Below are positions 45,500-54,105 of a stretch of DNA of 64,000 bases, piece by piece. Source of the stretch: Salvelinus alpinus (Eukaryota > Chordata > Actinopteri > Salmoniformes > Salmonidae); assembly GCF_045679555.1 (NCBI RefSeq), contig NC_092109.1:48855685-48919684 (forward strand), written 5' to 3'. The notes below the pieces were generated by a model. It made no database searches and was not told the DNA's origin. It saw nothing but the letters and a program-made list of their open reading frames with translations. A program made the position numbers and the translations under genes. The stretch's first letter is position 1. Each line of letters opens with the position of its first letter.

Positions 45500-46965
45500 T
45501 TATGGCCTCTGTTCTAAGATTGCACCATACATCCTCTTACTTCCATCACTCATCACACAACAAACAGACATTCCAGCTGAAGCTGGCGAACCCCTCTCCT
45601 TCTGGTTTCCTAAACATAAGACTTGGAAAACAACAGACAAAACATAACAGCATTGACAATGTTGTGTGTTATGCATAAATATATTCATGCAAACTGAAAT
45701 CTGAGACCATGACAATTCCCACTCTCTCTTTACCTGACTCTATGCCTCCAGGATACTTTTCTGCTGGACTCCACAAAAATAAAAGCCCTAAAAAGCTTCC
45801 TCATGCTTCCACCCAGTCTTCCCCTTTCGGCCACAGGTTCTGAGAGGTGTTCCCAAATCATGTCATTTTTACTTAGTTTCCCATCTACTCCATTTCAACT
45901 GATAATCATGTGCATAACCTACAATTAACATTCTCTCTTCTTGAATTAATTCAACACTGTATATGCTTTCATATCAATCCCTTTAACATGTTTGTTTAGA
46001 GTATAATATCCTATCATCCATTCTCTTTAACATGATGTATTAAGAATAAAACAAGTAGCCTCCAAACTCAACCCAGTATGTCTATAGTGGAATCTAATCT
46101 CTCTCTCTTTCTCTCTCTGATTCCACATCCTCTGTCATGGTGTTTTCAAGCTCACCCATTATTCAGCTGGACCTTACTTCTCGTGAGACTTATGCACCCA
46201 CCAAAGAGAGACATGAAGAATTTTACCACTGCAGTGTTGTAAGAAGTATACCACCAGCCTGGTGTATCTTGATGTACACTCAATCTCCAGAATGCAGCCC
46301 AAGCCCTTCCATTTCTGGCTGTTTTTTCCTGAGGACATACACACTAACACATGGGTTATTCCCTGACAACAGACTTCCTTCTTATAGCAAGATCACTAAA
46401 TCTTAATTTTTAATAACAGCCCTATGTAACCATTCTGCCTCAAATACCTGGCCTCCTGCCACAGAAATATTCATAATGATAGTCAAATGATTGTCCCTAC
46501 AGCAACTGCTGTAAAATAACATATAATCATTCAAGCGTTTTCCAGTTGGATTAATATCCAATCCTAACAAAACTATGTCATAAGTTTCTTAAACTTTTGC
46601 TCTAATGTTCAAAATGCCACCACTTATTCTTTTTACCATATCTTTAGATATGTGAATTGTTCTATTTACTTTTAGAATTGTCCCTATATTTTACACAGCC
46701 AGCTGTCTTTCCTTTTCTGTGAATTATCTCTATTTTTATACATATTTTCTAGAAATAACACCCCTTCACTATCATTACCTTCTTTTATGAGTCCCCTAAC
46801 CCATAACTGCCATTGTTTGATACATACTTAAAACATCCTTAAGTCAATTTATATATCATTTATCAGTCCCTCCTCAGGAACATATACACAACCTTATGTT
46901 CCTCAAAACAAAAATAAATTGACCAAACGAAAAAAAGAGAAAAAATAATAATAATAAAAAATAAA

Positions 46966-46996
<31 letters not shown>

Positions 46997-49430
46997 GCAC
47001 ATTTGCAATATTACCACTATTTGTAATGTAATGGAAAACGTCCATCCGTGTCATTCTATGCCAATGTTATTGTTGGTCTCTTTCTTCTTCATTCATGGGT
47101 ATCTTCGCACAACAGACTACCTATTTATTCAATTGAACATTACATTTTATCATCCCAATTCCAATGACATCATAAAACGAAAGAAACAAAAAACCTTTAA
47201 TCTAAAATTCTGTAAGTTCTGTCAACCTCCTTGTCTCAGGATTAGTTTCCAGAGCTTCCCTAAGCCTATTAACGTTAAACAGTTCTATATCCAAATAACT
47301 AAACAGTTATATTTTTTATTTTATACATTTTCCAACCCAATATTCATGATAACAATCCTTAGTGTTTACTTTAACTCAAATTTGACCTTATCTATTCAAT
47401 ACACAACATCCCTTTAATAATTAACATTTATACTAAACACTTTAAATACCAGTACTATCTATTTTCCCAATAGCCCTTTTGTCTCAGTTTCTCTCATGAG
47501 TGGCCTGATAATAAAAAGGTCAGTACCCCAATTCCTTTAAGTCATTATTCTCCCAACAAATATAATGTCATTTCAGCATGTCTTTTTTAGATACAGTTCA
47601 CAGGTCATCAGACACAGTTGTCCCTCACTATTCAGCCGGTTAGGGTGGGTTTGAGCTCCACACCCACTTGTAGTGATATTCTCTCCCATGCCTTAAAGCA
47701 TTCTGACGTCACCTTCTATGATAACTCCCTTATTCTACCGGTGATTTCTCAGACGAATTACAGATGAGGTATTTATCAACAAAACCCTTTGGAGTAACTT
47801 TCATCACTTTCTATATGCAGAATGAACAAAACACATTTGTGTATTTATCCAAAGACCATAACCCCAAGGAACTGATAGTTTTACCCATGAACCCATGTTA
47901 TATCAAAATAAAAATTAAAATAAACCTATTCGAATAACTTATTCAATTTAAGGGTACAACTCTTCATAATTTTCCCAGGGACATAATAGATTTTCAAAGT
48001 AATTATACAGTTTGAATAGAGTCTTGTGTCTTTTAAACATTTAAAAATTAAATCCCACCTGTTCCAACAATTTCTAGTAAAAGGTGATCAGTCTTTCACA
48101 GGAAATTCTTAGGAATCAGGGCATTTTGACACCATTAAAATGTTTCCACTCCCCTTTCTTTAGGAACAACTTAAATACATTTTTCAAAAAATAATTCCAT
48201 CATTCTGCATACCCAAATTGAAACTGAAGTGGAAAAAGCCCTTCCAATAAATCTACTAATGTATATTCATTCCCAGTACACGGTGCACTTACTAGTAAAC
48301 CATAGCCAATAGCACACAGGGACTGGACTCACTTATCCAGAACTCCATTTATTAGCCTTATCCAGATATTTTTATTTTTAAAGCGTCTGACTTTAATTAA
48401 CTGCTTTCCACAGTAATGCAGACTCCAATGATATTTCGACCAGAGAAGATTAAACCCTTTTTTTCTGGAAAAGAAAGTATACATATCGTTAATTTCACAA
48501 CGTCAGCTTTTAATCTGCAAATAGTTTTTATTCCATAAACATCTTAACATTTTTCAGAGAATGACGGTATAGAATGTCTAACAATTAAAATTCCATCTGT
48601 ACTCTACTATATGTCAAGTCAAACGTGATCTAATACTTCGTCTTGACCACATATAAACTGTAATCTCTATGAACCACTCATTGTTCGCTCAGAGACAATA
48701 CACCGCCAAGTAAAAATTCCATTCACACTAACCTCAAACCGATTAGTTGTTTGTTATTTTGACAAGGAAATAAACTCTCGTATATCGGCATTTCCTGCTA
48801 CCACACTAAGTTCTAGTGTCACCTTACACTAATTTTCCCCATAACCCGCTATATCCATATTCAAAACAGGGAGCTATTTTCTTATTTGTTTTTAGATATT
48901 GTCAATAGTTCTACTAATCACCCGCACGTCTGCGAGGACGAGTGGAACCACATTTGTCTTTTATAGTAATGTATTTGCTGATGATAGAATGTTACCAGGT
49001 AATGGCGTCCCCCATTATCCAGTTTTTTCATATTCAATCCGAAGTCGGTAGAACTAATGTGCGCGTCTTTTAGTGAATCCATGGCTTTCTTTTAAAAAAT
49101 CCCTCAATGCTATGGTGAAACAATCCTTTTGTTTTCATGCCACTATTTATTTATTTAATTTCCTAAATACTCCCATGTATTATACACCTCTTATTTACTA
49201 TTTTTCCGAGGTAGAGCTAATCTCCTTTCCAATTAATAATTCATTTGTCACATCACTTAATTTCTTTTATCGAAGCCTACTCTATACAGTACATACATTA
49301 TTTCTGAATACTACAGATGACTTAATGTCTTATTCTAGGACAGTACTTCAAATATCACTGTTTTTTTTCCCTTTACAGATATCATTATTTATTCATTTGG
49401 TTTGTTGTTACAGTTCTAATCAATTTTTAA
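45500..49430. other. AT-rich interior of the ERV-like element, no recognisable gag-pol
   Basis: The interval sits where protease, reverse transcriptase, RNase H and integrase should be, but I found no YxDD, LPQG or integrase-core motif on the minus strand. Open frames on the plus strand (for example 46137-46406, 46995-47417 and 49073-49453) are T-rich translations full of F, Y, L, S and are antisense to the element. A simple (AAT)n tract lies at about 46945-46993. Either pol has decayed beyond recognition or it was replaced by unrelated DNA. Confidence 0.6.
46945..46993. repeat. (AAT)n microsatellite inside the ERV-like element
   Basis: The tract reads ATAATAATAATAAAAAATAAAAATAATAATAATAATAATAATAATAAT-like text, seen here as AAT triplets with A-rich interruptions. 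It is a simple-sequence tract of little annotation value, but it marks the non-coding nature of this part of the element. Confidence 0.85.
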
Positions 49431-49431
49431 G

Positions 49432-49597
49432 ATTACATTTACGTTACATTTAAGTCATTTAGCAGATGCTCTTATCCAGAGCGACTTACAAATTGAAAAG
49501 TTCATACATATTCATCCTGGTCCCCCCGTGGGAATTGAACACTCAACCCAGGCGTTGCAAGCACCATGCTCTACCAACTGAGCCACACAGGTCCACT
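49432..49597 (-). mobile_element. tRNA-derived SINE with V-SINE-like body, nested in the ERV
   Basis: Read on the minus strand, the 5' end carries an A-box-like TGGCTCAGTTGGTAGAGC and a B-box-like GTGTTCAATTCCC, giving a tRNA-type pol III promoter head. The body then contains TAAGTCGCTCTGGATAAGAG and CATCTGCTAAATGACTTAAA, the conserved segment typical of fish V-SINEs, and ends in a short ATGTAA-type tail. Length (about 165 bp) is short for the family. I could not identify flanking target duplications with confidence. It is a SINE and not a tRNA gene: the head is degenerate and has no cloverleaf acceptor pairing that I can support. Confidence 0.85.
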
Positions 49598-49599
49598 GC

Positions 49600-50600
49600 C
49601 TGCTCCGTTAAGATCTCTATCTAACGTCTTACTATTACCTATATTTATTTATTTTGTCTCTACTTTCTTACCTCTTCTCCATATTCTTATTGTTTGATCC
49701 TATGGTCAATTTACTAGTGAGTCAAGCCACCCCTGTTCTCCTTTTTATCCTGGCCACTCCATTTTGCACCGCTGTCTACCCTGCAGGCTATTTTTTAGAC
49801 CGTAGCTTCTGTAGACACAGAGTGTCTGACGGCCTGTTTTTTCCTCCTTCTTTGTTTCACCGTACGCAAATTCTTAATGTGTCCTGGATCCCACTATTTA
49901 TCTTAACCAACCTAGATTCATTGTTAAACTTTATAGTATAATTTCAATTTATTGGCGCTCCTACTTTCTGTTTTGTTACACACTTTTCTATCCGTATTTA
50001 TACTATTCGGTTAACGCCTTTTTAAGTATTTTTATTTATTATTTGTTTTGACACCGTTTTTAGTAATTCTACTATGGTCGCTTATTACTTTATCACATCA
50101 GTGTTTTTATCCTTGATTACAACTTATTTTACTTCGATGTTTCTTAATTTCGTTCCCTCTATCTTAGTATTTAGAGGCACCCTTTCTTTACGTTCTACTC
50201 TGTCACAGGAAGGCTGCGCGCACCCTCTTCAGGACGCTCTGCCTACACGCACACAACCTGTCCTATCTTTCTTCCTAATGTTCTATCTTTACACAGATCC
50301 ACTCATTTCTTACAACATTTTCATTCATCCTTTTATGTTTCATCCGTTCATTCAATCCCTTTGTTTTTACCTCAAAACAACTCAGTCTTTCTTCATTGAC
50401 TTAATTCACTTCCTCCTACATAAGCCTAGACTTCTACAATATGACGAGACTACTGTCTAATCGGATCAGCTTGTCCTCATATCCTATTCAACCCCCAATA
50501 CTTATCTTCTCTTCTATTATTAGAGTAGTATTGTAGCGTGACCCACTGAATTACCAAACCCTGGTAGCTAGACAGAGCGGTTTTTTATTCGCAGGATTTC
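49600..50600. other. T-rich ERV interior, nothing recognised
   Basis: Two plus-strand frames (49654-49941 and 50074-50460) are open for 95 and 128 codons, but their products are biased to F, L, S, Y and T. They resemble nothing I know, and they are antisense to the element. I treat them as by-products of a T-rich strand. On the minus strand this would be the gag region; no major-homology or zinc-knuckle (CX2CX4HX4C) motif was seen. Confidence 0.5.
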
Positions 50601-51150
50601 TTTTGCATTTGAACGCCGCACAATCGGGCCAACGTTTTTCCTGCACCTACTACTTCACTCATACAGTCCTCCTTTCAGAGCGGAAACTATGAATATTTAT
50701 TTAACTACTGATTTATGTTTTGACCGTATAAGTTACTTTTGCAGTTGAACGCCGCACAATCGGGCTAACGTTTTCCTACAACCTACTGATTTATGCTTTG
50801 ACCGTATAAGCTACTTTTGCAGTTGAACGTCGCACAATCGGGCTAACGTTCTTCCTGCCTTCTAAATATTTCATCCATTCAGTCCTTCTTTCAAAGCGGT
50901 AACTATGAATATTTATTTAACTACTGATTTATGTTTTGACCGTATAAGTTACTTTTGCAGTTGAACGCCGCACAATCGGGCTAACGTTTTCCTACAACCT
51001 ACTGATTTATGCTTTGACCGTATAAGCTACTTTTGCAGTTGAACGTCGCACAATCGGGCTAACGTTTTTCCTGCCTTCTAAATATTTCACCCGTTCAGCC
51101 CTTCTTTCAAAGCGGTAACCATGAAATATTTATTTAACTACTAAATATTC
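50600..51150. repeat. 216-bp tandem repeat in the ERV leader, with nested 78-bp subrepeat
   Basis: The motif GAACG(C/T)CGCACAATCGGGC followed by AACGTT occurs at 50611, 50747, 50825, 50963 and 51041. Steps are 136, 78, 138 and 78 bp, so the 50747/50825 pair is repeated 216 bp later as 50963/51041. Each motif after the first is preceded by TTGACCGTATAAG(T/C)TACTTTTGCAGTT. A companion motif, AGCGG(T/A)AAC(T/C)ATGAA, then TATTTATTTAACTACT, occurs near 50678, 50896 and 51113. In element orientation this block lies 0.5-1 kb after the primer-binding site, in the leader or gag position. I know no function for it. Confidence 0.85.
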
Positions 51151-51640
51151 ACCAACAGACCCTTCTGCCGCGCCGTGAATATCCCACCCAAGCAGACCTT
51201 TTCAAAAATGTTAACCAGCCATCTCAGCCAGATGCGCAAACAACCGCATCATTTAAGCTACACATTCGAACGGTCTGATCTGAACGAGCGCATGCATGCT
51301 CACTCTACATCTAACACAAGCAAAGTTCACAGCACCTATTCACTCAGTCTCTATACATGCGCATACATTTATATTTAATACAATTCCCCAAATTACACAT
51401 ACATGCACATTCATTGAATTTAAAAGTTCTTTTGTATTTACTGGTTTCATTTTAGGAAATTTGAAAGAGAGACTTACGTGGCGCTCCTCTCGCTGAGACA
51501 GTATCTCTGAAGCAATCTTACACAAACATTTCAACTATTGTAAGAACTTGCTTACCGTCTAGTTGGGCGGCCACCCTTGTTTGCCAGAATGTCCAAAGAC
51601 ACTATCTCCAGCCCTGAACGCCATTCCTCAGTCCCTGTCC

Positions 51641-51658
51641 CTCCTGGCTAGCTCGCCA
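51641..51658 (-). other. Primer-binding site, tRNA-Arg-like
   Basis: On the minus strand the sequence just after the 5' LTR (4-bp spacer) reads TGGCGAGCTAGCCAGGAG. Its complement matches my recollection of the 3' end of vertebrate tRNA-Arg(ACG), CTCCTGGCTGGCTCGCCA, at 17 of 18 positions. Reverse transcription of the element would start here. The tRNA comparison is from memory and should be checked against a tRNA set. Confidence 0.75.
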
Positions 51659-51662
51659 AATA

Positions 51663-52331
51663 TGTCGTGGAAAATCATTTTCAAATACAACGCTTACCAG
51701 AACTTTTAAAATCAAACATGCTCTTTATTACAACTGTACAGCCCACTGGCATGTCCCTGCGGAACACACCCCGCGGAACACACACTCTCTCAGAACTCCA
51801 GCTACTCTATTTATACACACATAGTATTGTCCGTCCCCTATGAAGTTATTCACCACCATCTGCTTTCAATTTGTTTATAATAGTGGCTGGACCCTTTATC
51901 CCAGTGTGTCCAATTACCTCTAGGCGCCACTCTGTCTGACATGTATGTTTGTAATAGAATTGTCAGACCATATGTCTAGTGTCCAATTGCTTTTAGGCGC
52001 CACTCTGTCTGACATGTATGTCAGCACAATGGAGAATCTACAAGGGTCAGAGGGTCAGAACGTCCCTTAGTAGACCTCCATCACCACGGTCCCATGACCC
52101 ATGTTAACATGTGGTTCGTTACTTTAATGTTCAGCTATCTTTTATATTTATATTTTATCCATGTATCTTATGTTACCACTACACTACTACACCATCTGCT
52201 AATCTTTGGTTTCCTGTATTTACCAGAATGGCAAATGCACTCACATCTGCTCTCTTATACTACCTTCCAGTATACTCCTGTCTACTGTCCAACAGTGTGA
52301 TATCTACCCACATATGTCACCTACTCCTACA
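51663..52331 (-). repeat. 5' LTR of the ERV-like element (right on the plus strand)
   Basis: This is a 669-bp LTR that I found identical to the 41909-42577 copy at every position compared. In element orientation it starts TGTAGGAGTAGG and ends CCACGACA. The minus-strand TATA box is at 51815-51807 and AATAAA at 51729-51724. This gives an approximate U3 of 550 bp, R of about 75 bp and U5 of about 40 bp. Transcription would run leftward through the element. Confidence 0.95.
51807..51815 (-). promoter_or_regulatory. TATA box of the 5' LTR promoter
   Basis: TATAAATAG on the minus strand, in the LTR that lies upstream of the internal region in element orientation. A start site about 25-30 bp downstream, near 51780, is inferred from spacing only. 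Confidence 0.65.
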
Positions 52332-52335
52332 CATA
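52332..52335. other. Target-site duplication CATA, right copy
   Basis: It immediately follows the LTR CA and continues as CATACTGCTGAACATTAC, in exact phase with the satellite left of 41909. It matches the left copy at 41905-41908. Confidence 0.9.
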
Positions 52336-52881
52336 CTGCTGAACATTACAGACTGAGGAACATTACATACTGCTGAACATTACAGACTGAGGAACATTAC
52401 ATACTGCTGAACATTACAGACTGAGGAACATTACATACTGCTGAACATTACAGACTGAGGAACATTACAGACTGAGGAACATTACAGACTGAGGAACATT
52501 ACAGACTGAGGAACATTACATACTGCTGAACATTACAGACTGAGGAACATTACATACTGCTGAACATTACAGACTGAGGAACATTACAGACTGAGGAACA
52601 TTACAGACTGAGGAACATTACAGACTGAGGAACATTACATACTGCTGAACATTACAGACTGAGGAACATTACATACTGCTGAACATTACAGACTGATGAA
52701 CATTACAGACTGAGGAACATGTTACAGACTAAACATTACAGCCTGAACGTTACAAACTGATGAACGTTACAGACTGATAAACGTTACAGACTGATAAACG
52801 TTACAGACTGATAAACGTTACAGACTGATGAAAGTTACAGACTGATAAACGTTACAGACTGAATGTTACAGACCGATGACC
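52332..52881. repeat. 17-bp satellite array, right end and boundary
   Basis: This continues the 1-41908 array after the inserted element. The first 350 bp are standard 34-bp dimers. From about 52690 the monomers diverge to TTACAGACTGATAAACG-type units, with AACATGTTACAG, CAGCCTGAACG and ACAAACTG variants, and the array ends in GTTACAGACCGATGACCG. Edge monomers resemble the cassette monomers of the 1-10.4-kb domain more than the homogenised core. This is the only array boundary in the window. Confidence 0.95.
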
Positions 52882-52951
52882 GTTAGGGTTAGGGGTAGGG
52901 TTAAGGTTAAGGTTAGAGCCAGGGTCAGAGGGGAGAAGGTTAGGGTTAGGC
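52882..52951. repeat. Degenerate telomere-like (TTAGGG) motifs at the satellite edge
   Basis: GTTAGGGTTAGGGGTAGGG is followed by TTAAGGTTAAGGTTAG and, after 20 bp, GTTAGGGTTAGG. These are short imperfect copies of the vertebrate telomere hexamer, directly abutting the last satellite monomer. They could be an interstitial telomeric remnant or a chance G-rich microsatellite; the tract is too short to decide. Confidence 0.75.
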
Positions 52952-53000
52952 CAATCTTACCAGGGGACGCGGTTCCAAAGATGGGCTGGCTCCTGTTTTG

Positions 53001-53120
53001 GGGCAGTGTTATCCCTTGTTGTAGCACTGTTTGGTAAAGAGGGCAGTGTTATTCTTTGCTGCAGCAACCGTTGGTGAAACAGACAGTGTGATCTTTTGTA
53101 GTGACACCCGTTGTTCAACA
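53001..53120. repeat. Three imperfect 40-bp tandem copies
   Basis: GGGCAGTGTTAT at 53001, GGGCAGTGTTAT at 53041 and AGACAGTGTGAT at 53081 each start a 40-bp unit. Units continue with CTTTG(T/C)(T/A)G-(C/T)AGCA and (C/A)CCGTTG(G/T)T-like text, diverging with distance. The unit lies between the telomere-like motifs and the LINE 5' end. No gene is supported here; open frames on both strands are short and unrecognised. Confidence 0.75.
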
Positions 53121-53461
53121 CCAACGCACTGTGCTTGCCTTTGTGCAATGGAGTAGAGACTCCATCTCATTCTCTGTGTGGTTTCTGTGATGTGAGGATT
53201 GCGTTTTTTAAAGAGGTATTGAATGATGCCGGGCCTGACTGCTTTAAGGTCCAAGGTGGCTTAGCAGTTCAGACGTCTTTTTCCGTATTGTCGTGTCGTG
53301 TCCTGTATATATATATATTTACACCTTTTCTTCGCATATCTTTTATTTATTTTATTATCCAAGAACTCAACTACAAAAGCTTTCCTGCAAAAGCTTTCCT
53401 GCAACCCGCTTCACCAATTACAAAAAGTATTACTTACCTCAATCTGAAAATCCATCGTGGA

Positions 53462-53580
53462 AGCTAGCCAGGGGCTAATTCAGAAGCTAGCCTGAAAGCT
53501 AACCAGAAGCTACTCCGATAGCTAGCCAGAAGCTAATCTGTAGCTGCCCCGAAATTAGCCGGTTTGCTGGCTAGCGTTGG
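53462..53580 (+). repeat. GCTAGC-rich short tandem repeats in the LINE 5' UTR
   Basis: AGCTAGCCAG, AAGCTAGCCTG, AAGCTAACCAG, AGCTACTCCG, TAGCTAGCCAG, AAGCTAATCTG and TAGCTGCCC follow each other at about 15-bp steps. The block lies in the presumed 5' UTR or promoter of the LINE. Such 5' repeats are often internal-promoter modules in LINEs; that role here is inference. A further GCTAGC cluster occurs at 53750-53835. Confidence 0.7.
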
Positions 53581-54105
53581 TGTTTCAGCTGCCCACGTTT
53601 TGTGGTCATCAGCTATTCCTTTAGCTCGATAATCTACCGGCACTTTTGTGCAACGCGACTCGGACCGGAGCATTCCGGGACTTTTTTCTTTTTCTCTCAG
53701 TTTCCCCGGATTCCAGCCGCAGGCTCTGGACACCTGCACCTTGATTTCGCAGCTAGCTAGCTGCATACCGTGTGACTATTGGCTTACGTCGACCCCGGAG
53801 CAAACTCAAATCATGCTGGAGCTAGCCAGCTAAGGAGTTCCATCACCATCCGGACCCGTTTCTTTTGTTGCTGCTGCAGATACGGAACCCCACCGGGCCT
53901 TCACGACTGACTGCCGCGACTGACTGCCGACGTTATCTGCCCGAGGGATTTATCCAACCGGCACCTCCGTCCCGACGTTACCTGAACGCTCATCTGAGGC
54001 CCGCTAATCGTTAGCTGTCTTATCGGCTGCTATCTGAACAAAACCCCACTACACGGAACCTACCGACGGAAACGCACGAGGTATCTACAAACAGACCTCC
54101 ATCCT

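Larger units (their letters stand above)
41909..52331 (-). mobile_element. Endogenous retrovirus-like LTR element, 10.4 kb, inserted in the satellite
   Basis: Two direct 669-bp repeats (offset 9754 bp) bound the element, each starting TG and ending CA, with a CATA target duplication. Minus-strand orientation follows from a polypurine tract next to the left LTR, a tRNA-Arg-like primer-binding site next to the right LTR, a TATA box and AATAAA read on the minus strand, and integrase and env remnants on the minus strand in integrase-then-env order. I recognise no gag, protease, reverse transcriptase or RNase H. The interior is AT-rich with a SINE and tandem repeats. It is best described as a non-autonomous, class I-like (gamma/epsilon-type) ERV derivative; the exact clade is uncertain. 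Confidence 0.93.

Noticed and set aside
46140..46400. Possible second integrase-C-terminal-like stretch on the minus strand (GD-stop-VYIKIHQ and ILLTT)
   Set aside because: The resemblance is short, interrupted by stops and could be chance; the 45246-45449 match is much better.
48200..49082. Minus-strand stretch with somewhat fewer stops, starting MDSLKDAHISS
   Set aside because: Stops remain frequent and no family motif is visible. It could be decayed gag-pol but I cannot support it.
49550..49597. tRNA gene suggested by A- and B-box-like sequences
   Set aside because: It is fused to a V-SINE-like body and its boxes are degenerate, so it is a SINE head.
47000..50460. Several 95-140-codon plus-strand frames rich in F, Y, L and S
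   Set aside because: They are antisense to the LTR element, strongly composition-biased and match no family I know.
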